The notes under the pieces were generated by a model. That model worked only from the letters and a program-made list of their open reading frames with translations, ran no database searches and was not told the DNA's origin. Shown here in pieces: positions 1 to 8,962 of a DNA stretch of 29,111 nt (within the stretch, counting starts at the first letter, position 1; each line of letters begins with the position of its first letter). The DNA is from a virus: the IMG/VR virus record IMGVR_UViG_3300027522_000021, positions 1 through 29,111 of that record; one strand, written 5' to 3'. The position numbers and the translations under genes are program-made.

Positions 1-1
1 T

Positions 2-2611
2 TTATATGACCCAAACGACCATGTTTTAGATTACATGAAAAGTAGTGAATGGAAAGCAGGAATGCCTGATGGTCCTAAAGATGATATAGAACCTGGATAC
101 AAATATAGAAGAGGAGGACAATATAGTGCAGCTTCAGGTATAGGAGGTGCTGGTGGAATGTATGAATCTAGAGGGGGAGAATCAGAATTACACATATACG
201 ATTTTGACGAAACAATAGCAAGAGTAGAAACCCCCATTCCCTACACAGTAGAATCTCCAGAAGGAAAAATAATAGAAAAAGGAGAAACTACATCTATAGA
301 TTTTGAAGAAAAAAAAGATTTTTTAAAAAATTCATATGATAAAGGAATTAAAATAAATTGGGATTTTAAAGCATTTGCAAATTTAATAAGTAAAGGTACA
401 TTAAATAATGAAGTATTCCAAAAACTTTTAAAGTCTATACAAAACCCAAATGCTAAAGTAACCATATTAACAGCAAGAGCTATAGGATTACCAGTTACAA
501 AATTTCTTAAAGATCAAGGAATATGGGCTTATGTAGTTCCTTTAGGATTAAATAAAGAAAAGGGACAACCAGTAACAGGGGAGGATAAAGCTAATTGGAT
601 AGAAAATAGAATTAAAGATACAACCAAAAAAGTCCTTTTTATAGATGATTCTTCAGAAAACAGAAAAGCAATATATACCTTAAGAGATAAATATCCAAAT
701 ATAGAATTTGATGTAGAAAATCCTCTTGAAATTGAGGAAATGATGGGTACTATGAATAATCAGGAAAAAGCCAAACATGCTAAAAATCTTAAACGTTTAA
801 GTAAGGATATGTCTAATATGAAAGGAAATAACTATGGGGGAGGAGGTTATAAAGTACCTAAATATATAAAAGGTACACTTACAAGAAAATTATACGAAGA
901 AATGTCAGCAGCAGACATAGACGCTGTAGATACATTCGCAGACAAACAACTTAACCCTGTTGATGTAGTATTAACAGACAAACATTTTTTCGATAGATTA
1001 AATGATCCTCGTAATAAAAAGGAAATATCTGGGGCAGAATTAATTGGGTTTTTTAAACGTTTAGCTAGAAAAAAAGATGAATTTGTTGAATTTTTAACTA
1101 AATATAAAGAATTAGTAGTTACGGATAACAGAACAAACCTTAACATCCCCTTTATGAAGTTAGCTAATAAGGCAATAGCTAAAACAGTAATGAGAAAAAA
1201 GGATTTCCAAACATCTAGCCCAAAATTATCAGTAGGAGAAGCAAATGGATGGGATGGGGCCTCATCAAAACATCCAGGTAATTGGGATGGTAAGCCATCA
1301 GAAAAAATTAAGAATAAACCTTTCCCAGCAGTGGGGGAAACAGTACGAGCTAAAAAAATGGAAGAAACAAAACTATTTTCACAAAATTGGTGGAAAGAAC
1401 AACTAACAGAAATCTTAACAGAAACAAAAGCAAACACACACCTAACACACCTTGAAGAATTAGTATTAACTCAAGGACAAGATGGTTATAACCAAGCAAA
1501 ATCATTTCTTTATGAATTAATTAAAAATTTAAAAGGAGAAGACAATAACATAAAAAATGTTTCTGTAAAATGGGATGGTGCCCCTGCAGTATGGGCGGGT
1601 ATTAATCCTGAAAATGGAAAATTCTTTGTGGGTATTAAAGGAATATTTAATACAGTTACCCCTAAAATTAATTATACTCCCCAAGACATAGATAAAAACC
1701 ATGGCCATTCAGGTGATTTAGTTAAAAAATTAAAATTAGCATTACAATATTTACCTGCTTTAGGAATAAAAAATATATTACAAGGTGATTTTATGTTTGA
1801 CAGTAATGATGTCCAAACAGACAATATAGATGGAGTTACACATTATACTTTTAGACCTAATACAATTAGATATGCAATTGAAGCAAATTCGGAAATAGGT
1901 AAAAAAATACTAAATGCTAAAATAGGAGTCATTTGGCATACAACTTATAATTCTTTAGAGCAACGTGATTTTTCATTTGGGGCAGATGTAAGTGGATTAA
2001 GTCAAACACCAGATGTTTGGTTTGACGATGCTTATTTTAAAGACGATACAGGAGTTTTATTAAGTAGCAAGGAAGAGGCTTTTGTATTAGAAAAAATCAA
2101 AGAAGCAGATTCAATTAATGTGGATTACGATGCATTACCAGATGAACTTTCTTCAAGAGCTAAAACAAATATGTTAAATACTTATTTAAACCAAGAAATA
2201 AGAAAAGGAGAATTTATTAATGATCCAAACAAATCTTTTGAACGATTTAAAAGTTGGTACCAATTAGCAGTTGACAAAAGTATTGAAAAAGTTAAACGAC
2301 CAGAATCAAAAGAAAGAAAGAAAACAGAGGGAGAAGAAAAATTAAAAATATTCGATTCTAAAAAAGAAATAGTACTTAATCTGTTTAAAGTAAGTAAATT
2401 GCTCTCTGAAGCAAAAGCTATATTTATTACCAAATATGATAAAGCTGTAGCAACTAAACACTTTATCGATAATGGAGATGGTACCTTAAGTGTAACTAAA
2501 GCAGAAGGTTTTGTAGCGGTTGACCATACAGAGAATGGTATCAAATTAGTTGACAGATTAGAATTTAGTAAAAATAACTTTAACGCAGGTAAACCTGGAG
2601 CAAAAAAATAA
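2..2611 (+). CDS. HAD phosphatase-like / KxDG nucleotidyltransferase-like fusion protein (5' partial)
   Basis: The frame is open to the left edge with no stop, so the first ATG (35) is probably internal. Numbering from that Met: residues 52-235 look like a HAD hydrolase, with motif I YDFDET (D56, D58), motif II LTAR (T146) and motif IV FIDD (D204, D205). This pattern resembles polynucleotide 3'-phosphatases. Residues 280-400 form a second conserved-looking block (HFFDRLNDPRN … AKTVMRKKDF). A Gly/Asp-rich linker follows. Residues 465-760 hold KWDGAPAVW (K512, D514, G515), GIKG (533-536) and QGDFMF (583-588), which resemble motifs I and IIIa of nucleotidyltransferases/ligases. From memory this part matches phage family DUF6267. 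The join of end-healing and end-sealing-like domains suggests nucleic-acid repair, but this is inference. It could instead be a virion protein with a degenerate fold. It starts the virion-accessory operon; the next gene begins 2 bases after its stop. Confidence 0.75.
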   Translation, partial: LYDPNDHVLDYMKSSEWKAGMPDGPKDDIEPGYKYRRGGQYSAASGIGGAGGMYESRGGESELHIYDFDETIARVETPIPYTVESPEGKIIEKGETTSIDFEEKKDFLKNSYDKGIKINWDFKAFANLISKGTLNNEVFQKLLKSIQNPNAKVTILTARAIGLPVTKFLKDQGIWAYVVPLGLNKEKGQPVTGEDKANWIENRIKDTTKKVLFIDDSSENRKAIYTLRDKYPNIEFDVENPLEIEEMMGTMNNQEKAKHAKNLKRLSKDMSNMKGNNYGGGGYKVPKYIKGTLTRKLYEEMSAADIDAVDTFADKQLNPVDVVLTDKHFFDRLNDPRNKKEISGAELIGFFKRLARKKDEFVEFLTKYKELVVTDNRTNLNIPFMKLANKAIAKTVMRKKDFQTSSPKLSVGEANGWDGASSKHPGNWDGKPSEKIKNKPFPAVGETVRAKKMEETKLFSQNWWKEQLTEILTETKANTHLTHLEELVLTQGQDGYNQAKSFLYELIKNLKGEDNNIKNVSVKWDGAPAVWAGINPENGKFFVGIKGIFNTVTPKINYTPQDIDKNHGHSGDLVKKLKLALQYLPALGIKNILQGDFMFDSNDVQTDNIDGVTHYTFRPNTIRYAIEANSEIGKKILNAKIGVIWHTTYNSLEQRDFSFGADVSGLSQTPDVWFDDAYFKDDTGVLLSSKEEAFVLEKIKEADSINVDYDALPDELSSRAKTNMLNTYLNQEIRKGEFINDPNKSFERFKSWYQLAVDKSIEKVKRPESKERKKTEGEEKLKIFDSKKEIVLNLFKVSKLLSEAKAIFITKYDKAVATKHFIDNGDGTLSVTKAEGFVAVDHTENGIKLVDRLEFSKNNFNAGKPGAKK

Positions 2612-2613
2612 AA

Positions 2614-3948
2614 ATGAAAAAATTTAATTACACAAAATGGCTAGTAGAACATAAACATGGTAAAACCATAAATGAAGAGTTAGATGCTAATAAAATAAAA
2701 GATTCATTAAAAAACTTAGCAAAAGAAAAAGATTTACCAGGATTTGGTCCTACTACTACGGTAGATGATGATGTAAGATCAGATTTAGTGGGAATAATAT
2801 TACCTTCATTAGAAAAAGCAAAAGCCCCAGAAGAATTAATAAAAAACCTAGAAATACTATCAAACAAATATAATACTGATCAAGGGGTCTCATTAGCACA
2901 ACAACCTGACGAAGTTAAAAACGCTATAACTTACTTAACAGGAGATGAAGCCCAAAAATCGGTAGATCAAATTGAGGATATAGCTGGGGGTCATGCAGAT
3001 GCATTAAAACCAGGAACAGAAAAAATATACACAGCAGATGCTTTTCCTGATGGTTTAAAAGATAGTGATTTTTATAAAAAAGCAGTAGAAGATGGTTGGA
3101 AATTTATAACTAAAAATAGTTTAACTCCAGATCAAGAAAAAATAGCAAAATCACTTCCAACAAAAAGTGATGGAACTCCTTTAAAAGAAAGAATTCAAGA
3201 ATTATCATTAGATCAAAAAGCTAAATTATATTTTATGGGTTTAGTTAGAAAAGGTATAATAGACACATTACCTGAAGATCCAAAAGCAGCTTACATTAGA
3301 GATATGATGGATAAAGAAGATCCTAAAATGGACCCAGCAATTAGATCTGATTTTGATGAGCCTATGTTTGAAAATGATGAAGATAAAGAAGAAGAAGAAG
3401 AAAAAAGATACACTTTAAAACCTCAAGATCCTAAAAAAATGAAAGATTATGGTTTAGGAAAGAGAATCCCAGGCGCAGGATTTGCTAAGCGAGGAAAAGA
3501 TATCAGTACAAAAGGGGAGAAGCAGTTTTCTGAAAATAAAGAAAAATCATTAAAAGAAATAGCATCTGAATTAGGATATTTAAAAGAAGAATATAATATG
3601 GATTTAATGAGATATCATGGTGGAGATAGAGATAAAGCAGCTATAGATGCATATGAAAAAGAGTATAAGAAGACAGAAGTAAGCGAAGTTGATGGTATAG
3701 AAGGAGGAATAAAAGACATTAATATTTGGTTTAATACTTCAGGTGGTTTTTATAGAACAGTTATTGATGGAGAAAAAAGAGTAAAAGGTTGGGATAGCTG
3801 GAGAGATGCACAAGAATCACTATCTAAATTATTAGGTAGGGAAATCCATTTAAGAAATATGGATGAAGAAAAATTAGAAACAGCAGCTACAGATTTATCT
3901 AAACAAGGGATTAAATTAACTTGGGATGATTCAATGGACGTAAGCTAA
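2614..3948 (+). CDS. Unrecognised 444-aa virion-accessory protein with CTS-like N-terminus
   Basis: I do not recognise a family. The N-terminus (MKKFNYTKWLVEHKHGKTINE) resembles T4 capsid-targeting sequences and ends in an (I/L)xE-type site (TINE, then E). Residues 20-245 appear mainly alpha-helical. A very acidic stretch (EDKEEEEEK, about residues 255-264) leads into a basic, Gly-rich linker. The C-terminal part from about residue 360 looks like a small alpha/beta domain with Trp and aromatic residues (INIWFNTSGGFYRT, GWDSWRDAQ). A further site-like SLKE lies at about residue 310. It starts 2 bases after the preceding stop, with an A-rich leader and no Shine-Dalgarno. An internal or core virion protein is plausible from context only. 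Confidence 0.7.
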   Translation: MKKFNYTKWLVEHKHGKTINEELDANKIKDSLKNLAKEKDLPGFGPTTTVDDDVRSDLVGIILPSLEKAKAPEELIKNLEILSNKYNTDQGVSLAQQPDEVKNAITYLTGDEAQKSVDQIEDIAGGHADALKPGTEKIYTADAFPDGLKDSDFYKKAVEDGWKFITKNSLTPDQEKIAKSLPTKSDGTPLKERIQELSLDQKAKLYFMGLVRKGIIDTLPEDPKAAYIRDMMDKEDPKMDPAIRSDFDEPMFENDEDKEEEEEKRYTLKPQDPKKMKDYGLGKRIPGAGFAKRGKDISTKGEKQFSENKEKSLKEIASELGYLKEEYNMDLMRYHGGDRDKAAIDAYEKEYKKTEVSEVDGIEGGIKDINIWFNTSGGFYRTVIDGEKRVKGWDSWRDAQESLSKLLGREIHLRNMDEEKLETAATDLSKQGIKLTWDDSMDVS

Positions 3949-3958
3949 AATAAAAGTT

Positions 3959-4549
3959 ATGCTAAAAAAAGAATTTAAAAGAAAAGACGTAAACAGAGCT
4001 CGTAATTTAATTATGGGCAAAACTGGTGCATCAACTGGTACACAAATTGGTTACAACACAAAACAAACAGACCATAAAGAAGGTGATGTTTGGACAGAAG
4101 GAAGAAAAACATGGACAATAAAAAATGGCATTAAGCAAACAGTATCTAAATTAGATGCTATTAAAAAAGAAGTATTTATACCTTTAAGTTGTCCTTGTTG
4201 TAATAAAATAATGAAAAAACGTTTAGATAAACCTAATTATAAAATACATAAAAAGTGTTTTGATTGTGTTGTAGAATTTGAACATAAATTAAAAATTAAT
4301 GGTAAATATGATAATTATATTAAAACTTTAAAAATAAATAATTCTTTTGATATAGTAAATGAAATGGAGTCATATTTATTAGATGTAGTAAACAGCAATT
4401 CTAATTCAGGATTTGTTTCTGAAGATGGTATTATTGAAAGATGGGTAGGAGGAACTAATAAAGATAAGCTTAGAAATAAAGTAAAAAAAGAATTTGACAT
4501 TGAAAGAAAAAAGCTAAAAAAAGAATTAAATGACAAAGAAGGAGCTTAG
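3959..4549 (+). CDS. Zinc-finger protein, conserved in T4-like phages, function unknown
   Basis: A 196-aa basic protein. The N-terminus contains a segment (about residues 15-60: RARNLIMGKTGASTGTQIGY … WTIKNGIKQTVSKLD) that I recall from hypothetical proteins of T4-superfamily marine phages. Residues 78-106 hold CPCC … KCFDC, a plausible four-Cys zinc ribbon with a basic loop. The C-terminal third is helical and Lys-rich, suggesting nucleic-acid binding. Its 3' end overlaps the next ORF by 20 bases, so translation is probably coupled. The small terminase or a DNA-binding accessory factor is conceivable from size and position, but nothing in the sequence proves it. Confidence 0.75.
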   Translation: MLKKEFKRKDVNRARNLIMGKTGASTGTQIGYNTKQTDHKEGDVWTEGRKTWTIKNGIKQTVSKLDAIKKEVFIPLSCPCCNKIMKKRLDKPNYKIHKKCFDCVVEFEHKLKINGKYDNYIKTLKINNSFDIVNEMESYLLDVVNSNSNSGFVSEDGIIERWVGGTNKDKLRNKVKKEFDIERKKLKKELNDKEGA

Positions 4550-4781
4550 AGAATTAGTAAAATCAGTAATTAAAGAATATATGGGTACTGGATCAAGTGG
4601 TGGACAAGTGGATAAATTCTCTTCTTCTCCTCGTATAGGGGGAACATTTTTATCTGATGAAGATGAATTAGAATTTTATAATAACCAAAATGCAGGAGAC
4701 GGAGGACAAGGTCACCAAACAAAAGGTATGGAAGTAACAAACATGGGTAATCCTAACAGAACACGCTTTACAAGATTTTAA
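4530..4781 (+). CDS. Small CTS-like virion protein candidate, 83 aa
   Basis: The start overlaps the preceding gene by 20 bases; the next gene begins 1 base after the stop. The N-terminal 16 residues (MTKKELRELVKSVIKE) form a basic amphipathic helix ending in a gp21-like cleavage motif (VIKE). Then comes a low-complexity Gly/Ser/Asn-rich body and a C-terminus rich in Arg and Phe (RTRFTRF). The body looks disordered. The N-terminus closely parallels those of the genes at 4783, 7084 and 7919. Function unknown; a small packaged protein is my inference. Confidence 0.65.
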   Translation: MTKKELRELVKSVIKEYMGTGSSGGQVDKFSSSPRIGGTFLSDEDELEFYNNQNAGDGGQGHQTKGMEVTNMGNPNRTRFTRF

Positions 4782-4782
4782 A

Positions 4783-6771
4783 ATGAAAAAAAAAGATATC
4801 ATACAATTAGTTAAAAAATCCATAAAAGAAATGAGGAAAGGCCATGAACATGATGGTTATGGAGCAGGTCATGAAGGTGGAAGAAATAGTATAAGTGGTA
4901 TGCCTGGAGTATGGGAGGGTGAATCTACTTCTTTTAAAGTAGTAAATATAGACACAGGAAAAACAATAGACTTTGGTATAGATCAAGCAAAAGCAGAAGA
5001 AATAGTAGCCGCAGCTAAAGAAGATAATATAAACGCTAAAGTAGTTAAAATGGAAAGTGATGATGATGTAGGTAAATTAAAAAACGAAGTAGGACCCCCA
5101 AACGACCCATATTTTAATGCTTTAGTTAAAAAAGCAGAAGAAATGGGAACCCATGTAAATGATCTTATAAAAAGTCTTTTAAAAGACAAATCTGAAATGG
5201 AAATAGTAAAAATGGATTATCAAGACCTAGCAGCTTTAGCAGGTGTAGAAAATTTAAGTGAAAGTCAAGGCACATTATCTTCTGACATGTTAAATTATGC
5301 AGACCAATATCATATGGAACTTGTAGACACAATGAAAGGTGTTTCAACTCATCCCGATAAAAGAACAGGAGGATTTAGGATTTTATTTCCACACTATAAT
5401 GGTCCTGATTATACAGGGGCAATGTTTGGTAAAGATGTTTCAGATAAGATTGAAAGATCTAAAGCAGCAGCAAAGGCAGCAGCACTTAAAACATACACTA
5501 AATTCCAAGATCAAATAGAAGATTACGAAATAACAGACCACTCTCGAGCAGGTGTTCATGGTAGTATTCATTTATGGATAATGCCTAAAAATAATATGAA
5601 TGAAGATTTTGAAAAAAATTATGGTGATAAAATAAAAGCAGACGATTTTAAAAATAACGAAAAACTACAACCAGGTAAAAAAGTAACATATTTAGGTACA
5701 TCCCGAACAATAGCTAAAAATAATGGCTTTATTCTAACATTAGACAATGGCACAACAGTAAATTTAGGTCAATTTAACCAAAAAGGCGCAATAAAAGAAA
5801 AAGATATGAAAAAAATAACAAAAGAAAAAAAATACGCTGGTAAAAAAGCTTTACCTGATATGTTAAAGGATCCAGATTTTCAAACTTTACAAGGTGATGA
5901 AAAAGAAGATGCAAAAAAAGATTTAACGTTAGGTAAATCAGTAAATTTAGAAGGAGAAGGTGATTGGGATAAATCAATGGGACAGGTAAATAATGATATC
6001 TCTAAAAATTTCTATGATGATGAAGATTTAGACAATCCAGATGAGGACTTAGTTATAATTGGTTCAGGATATTTAGACATTAAAAGTAAGTTTGGAGAAC
6101 GTCCTTCACAGACTAATGGTGAATATGCAGCGATAGGTCAAAAGGTTGTTGATCAATTACACAATGGCGATAAAGAGGCTGCTTTAAATTACATTTATAG
6201 TCAAATTAATGAAAATAAAGAAGAAGAGGTCTCAGCGCCTTTTGTTTTAGATTCAAAAACTATTGAAAACTTAAAACACCTAACTAATTTTAGAGGTGAT
6301 GAAAAAATTGAAGAACTAACAGGTTTAGCTAATTACATTTTAGATACCCCATCACCATCATTTGAAAAAACAGGTATGGGTGAAACTATGATGAGAGAGT
6401 ACATTAAAGAAAGAGGCAATGATAATTTAATGGAACATGTAGACAGATATAATAAAAGAGCTAGATTAATGGAGGGTGCTTGGAAAGATATGAACCCAAT
6501 GTTTGATAATGGACAAACAGATGATGAAATAGTTAAACATTATATTACTAAGGGAGTGGCACCAGAAAATATAGGTAAATTACCTACTCTCGTTGCTAAA
6601 TTTAGAAATAACTGGAATAGTGTTCAAAAAATAAAAACAGATCTTGAAATTTTAGACCAGGAAGCAGATGGACTTAAACAATCTACTCAACCAGCAGTAA
6701 GTGGAATGGAAGGGGGAATGGAAGAAGAAAAAACATTAGCCTCAGGTTTATTTAACGAAATTAAAAAATAA
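4783..6771 (+). CDS. Large multidomain virion-accessory protein, 662 aa, unrecognised
   Basis: The N-terminus (MKKKDIIQLVKKSIKEMRKG) repeats the basic-helix plus (I/L)xE theme, followed by a His/Gly-rich linker (HEHDGYGAGHEGG). Residues 50-95 look like a small alpha/beta unit. Residues 160-270 form a compact domain (LVDTMKGVSTHPDKR, GFRILFPHYNGPDYTG … HGSIHLWIMPKNN). Residues 296-335 resemble an SH3-like beta barrel (PGKKVTYLGTSRTI … LDNGTTVNLG). The C-terminal half is helical and acidic. No catalytic signature is evident. Size and neighbours suggest an internal or baseplate-associated protein, but there is no direct support for either. Confidence 0.7.
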   Translation: MKKKDIIQLVKKSIKEMRKGHEHDGYGAGHEGGRNSISGMPGVWEGESTSFKVVNIDTGKTIDFGIDQAKAEEIVAAAKEDNINAKVVKMESDDDVGKLKNEVGPPNDPYFNALVKKAEEMGTHVNDLIKSLLKDKSEMEIVKMDYQDLAALAGVENLSESQGTLSSDMLNYADQYHMELVDTMKGVSTHPDKRTGGFRILFPHYNGPDYTGAMFGKDVSDKIERSKAAAKAAALKTYTKFQDQIEDYEITDHSRAGVHGSIHLWIMPKNNMNEDFEKNYGDKIKADDFKNNEKLQPGKKVTYLGTSRTIAKNNGFILTLDNGTTVNLGQFNQKGAIKEKDMKKITKEKKYAGKKALPDMLKDPDFQTLQGDEKEDAKKDLTLGKSVNLEGEGDWDKSMGQVNNDISKNFYDDEDLDNPDEDLVIIGSGYLDIKSKFGERPSQTNGEYAAIGQKVVDQLHNGDKEAALNYIYSQINENKEEEVSAPFVLDSKTIENLKHLTNFRGDEKIEELTGLANYILDTPSPSFEKTGMGETMMREYIKERGNDNLMEHVDRYNKRARLMEGAWKDMNPMFDNGQTDDEIVKHYITKGVAPENIGKLPTLVAKFRNNWNSVQKIKTDLEILDQEADGLKQSTQPAVSGMEGGMEEEKTLASGLFNEIKK

Positions 6772-6775
6772 AAAT

Positions 6776-7072
6776 ATGTCATTAAACGCAAAAATAACAA
6801 GAGTAATATCATGTTCAGCAGCAAGTGAACACACAGGAAGTTTTGTAAAAATATACTGTCCTATAGCTACTACTTTTTCAAGAATTGAATTTGGAAATTC
6901 AAAAGAAACCCACTTTGTAGATGGTTATCCTGGATTTGCTGCAAGTAGAAGAGAAGTATCCCAAATCACAGGTATAGCAGGTGCTTTAACATCACCTGCG
7001 GGTTCGTATGTAGATGGTCCTATAGCAGCATTTAGAATAACTGCTGGTGGTGTAATAGCTTATGAAGGTTAA
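6776..7072 (+). CDS. Small beta-rich protein, possible virion decoration protein
   Basis: A 98-aa protein with no charged N-terminal helix, unlike its neighbours. It is rich in Ser, Gly, Ala, Ile and aromatic residues and predicted by eye to be all-beta (SGSFVKIYCPIATTF-like strands, final AFRITAGGVIAYEG). It starts 4 bases after the previous stop. Small beta proteins of this size in phage structural clusters are often head-decoration or tail proteins, but I see no diagnostic motif. Two Cys residues (13 and 28) are present. Confidence 0.65.
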   Translation: MSLNAKITRVISCSAASEHTGSFVKIYCPIATTFSRIEFGNSKETHFVDGYPGFAASRREVSQITGIAGALTSPAGSYVDGPIAAFRITAGGVIAYEG

Positions 7073-7083
7073 TACTTATTAGT

Positions 7084-7527
7084 ATGAAACAACTTAGAGA
7101 ACAAATAAGAAAAGAAATTAAAAAATTAATGGAAAAGGAAATGAGATCTTTTCCTGTCCCTCCTAAAATTAGAAAAGCTTTAGAAGAAAATCTTAGACTT
7201 TTTCCCCTAAAAAGATATGTAGCTACTTTAAAATCTGCAAACACAGTACCACCATCATACAGAGTATTTTTTCACAATAATCAATTTATTGATTTATACA
7301 TTGAACAAGTAACCCCGAAATTACTTGTAATAAAAGCTATAATAAGCAATAAACCTTTTAATATAACTGATCCAAGAGAAGCAAATTTAGCAATGGCTTT
7401 ACTAAATAAAACAATACTAACAGCTCCTATTCCAGTGTCTAGTGGTGAAGAAACATCAACAGATACAGATGATAGTCCAAGTGATGATGCAGTAACAGAA
7501 CCAGATGAAGAAGAAACAGAAGCATAA
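7084..7527 (+). CDS. CTS-like small protein with acidic tail, 147 aa
   Basis: The N-terminus MKQLREQIRKEIKKLMEKE is a strongly basic/acidic amphipathic helix ending in a glutamate that fits the LxxE pattern of prohead-protease sites. Residues 23-115 look like one alpha/beta domain (FFHNNQFIDLYIEQVTPKLL … LAMALLNKTIL). The last 30 residues are a disordered acidic Ser/Thr/Asp/Glu tail. The stop TAA shares a base with the ATG of the next gene (7527), so the two are likely translationally coupled. Function unknown. Confidence 0.65.
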   Translation: MKQLREQIRKEIKKLMEKEMRSFPVPPKIRKALEENLRLFPLKRYVATLKSANTVPPSYRVFFHNNQFIDLYIEQVTPKLLVIKAIISNKPFNITDPREANLAMALLNKTILTAPIPVSSGEETSTDTDDSPSDDAVTEPDEEETEA

Positions 7528-7922
7528 TGGAACTAAAAGAAGCCTTAGGGGAAATATTTAAAAAAGCAAAGGAGCAATTTGACATTCAAAATGTACCTTC
7601 TCTTCATCTTAAACAAGATGAGGAAAATGCTCAAGGCATCTTTGGCAAAACAGCATACTATGATCCTTCAAATATGTCTGTTGTATTATACATTACAAAC
7701 AGACACGATAAAGACATTTGTAGATCATTTGCACATGAATTAATTCATCACGTTCAAAATGAAAGAGGTGATTTAGAAATGGGAGATGCTTCTAGCCCAA
7801 CATACGCTCAAGATGATAAACATATGAGAAAAATGGAAATGGAAGCATATTTAAAAGGTAATCTTCTCTTTAGAGATTGGGAAGATTGGGTAAAAAATTA
7901 TAGAAAAACCAACCAAAAATGA
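7527..7922 (+). CDS. HExxH zinc metallopeptidase-like protein
   Basis: A 131-aa protein with HELIHH at residues 70-75 (H70, E71, H74), the zincin signature. E104 or E106 in MEMEAYLKG lies about 30 residues downstream and is a good candidate third zinc ligand. The chain is short for a full peptidase and is close to a minimal SprT/ImmA-type or phage putative metallopeptidase fold. Its N-terminal MELKEALGEIFKKAKEQF is helical but ends in no clear cleavage site. It shares a base with the upstream stop and overlaps the downstream start by 4 bases. Possible roles are virion maturation, entry or host-protein cleavage. The substrate is unknown. Confidence 0.75.
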   Translation: MELKEALGEIFKKAKEQFDIQNVPSLHLKQDEENAQGIFGKTAYYDPSNMSVVLYITNRHDKDICRSFAHELIHHVQNERGDLEMGDASSPTYAQDDKHMRKMEMEAYLKGNLLFRDWEDWVKNYRKTNQK

Positions 7923-8527
7923 AAAAATCCCAACTAAGAAATATAATCAAAGAAGAGATATCTAAAGTATTAAATGAAACAACATTAAACGAATCAAGTG
8001 AATCAGAACTGATAGATATATACAAACCAACCGCCTTTTGGAAGGACTTTAGGGAGGTTCTTGAGAAAGAATTAGCAAATTATAAGATGGAAGCTAGTGG
8101 ATGGATGAGTGCTGATGGAGATTTTGATGGAGGGAGTGATTGGAATGTAGTACAGCTACCATTCATTTCGAATACATGGGGTGTAAGTACTAGGACAGTA
8201 CATACACGATCTCATAGTAGTAGATCTGATGATAATGAACTTATGAGCAAGACTCAAATAACTATATCAGTTGATGGTGTAATGGACATCAGCATGGTTG
8301 TAGAAAGAAATCATGCAGATGGGAATTTCGCTGTTAGATCATCAGACCTAAAATGGTTCCACCCATTCAAAGAAAGTGTTTTCGAAATGGATTTAGGTAT
8401 GAGCTACTCAGCAGGGGATTCTGGCCGTGAATTAGTAGATTATATAGTAAAAGATATAAAATATGCAGTCAAAAAGCGAGGAAAAATAATAAGTGGTGCT
8501 ATATTCAAAATAGTAGAAAGTGATTAA
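7919..8527 (+). CDS. CTS-like protein, 202 aa, unrecognised
   Basis: The start overlaps the metallopeptidase stop by 4 bases (ATGA-type coupling). The N-terminus MKKSQLRNIIKEEISKVLNE is the clearest example of the shared basic helix ending in an LxE site, and a second site-like TLNE follows five residues later. The body (residues 35-200) looks like one globular alpha/beta domain: WMSADGDFDGGSDWN, strand-rich ITISVDGVMDISMVVERN, then a C-terminal helix-strand ending GAIFKIVESD. No family recognised. A packaged protein cleaved from its N-terminal tag is my inference. Confidence 0.65.
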   Translation: MKKSQLRNIIKEEISKVLNETTLNESSESELIDIYKPTAFWKDFREVLEKELANYKMEASGWMSADGDFDGGSDWNVVQLPFISNTWGVSTRTVHTRSHSSRSDDNELMSKTQITISVDGVMDISMVVERNHADGNFAVRSSDLKWFHPFKESVFEMDLGMSYSAGDSGRELVDYIVKDIKYAVKKRGKIISGAIFKIVESD

Positions 8528-8560
8528 TAATCAAAATGATTTAAACAAAAACAAAACGTT

Positions 8561-8956
8561 ATGAGTATATTAACAAATTTATTTTCAGGTGGTGCAGCTG
8601 ACCTGGTAAAAGGTGTAGGTGGTGTAATAGATAATTTACATACCTCAAAAGAAGAAAAATTAGCTGCAGAAGCAAAAATTAAAGCTTTAATAGCAGAACA
8701 CGAAGCTAAAATGGAACAAAACATAACTGATCGTTGGTCAGCTGATATGAATTCAGACTCTTGGTTAAGTAAAAATGTTAGACCCTTAGTCTTAATATTT
8801 TTAGTTGTTTCCACAGTTTTAATGATATTTATCGACGCAGGAACAATCAACTTTACTGTTGAAGCTAAATGGACAGATTTACTTCAATTAGTATTAATTA
8901 CAGTGATTGGTGCCTATTTTGGTGGGCGTACAATGGAAAAAAGAAATAAAAAATAA
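8561..8956 (+). CDS. Holin, GTA_holin_3TM-like
   Basis: A 131-aa membrane protein. An amphipathic N-terminus (MSILTNLFSGGAADLVKGVGGVID) is followed by a charged helix (28-60), then WSADMNSDSWLSKNVRPL leading into TM1 (about 75-92) and TM2 (about 106-121). It ends in GGRTMEKRNKK. The charged helix, the SWLSKNVRP-type junction and the YFGGRTMEK end fit the three-helix holin family first described in gene-transfer agents, as I recall it. Such holins form membrane lesions that time lysis. No endolysin is visible next to it. It is preceded by 33 noncoding bases with an A-rich leader. Confidence 0.75.
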   Translation: MSILTNLFSGGAADLVKGVGGVIDNLHTSKEEKLAAEAKIKALIAEHEAKMEQNITDRWSADMNSDSWLSKNVRPLVLIFLVVSTVLMIFIDAGTINFTVEAKWTDLLQLVLITVIGAYFGGRTMEKRNKK

Positions 8957-8962
8957 ATAAAA

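Noticed and set aside
847-1437. A 196-codon minus-strand open frame
   Set aside because: It lies wholly inside the HAD/KxDG gene; its translation is Ser/Leu/Phe-rich, typical of the antisense of an AT-rich gene, and no other minus-strand gene is supported.
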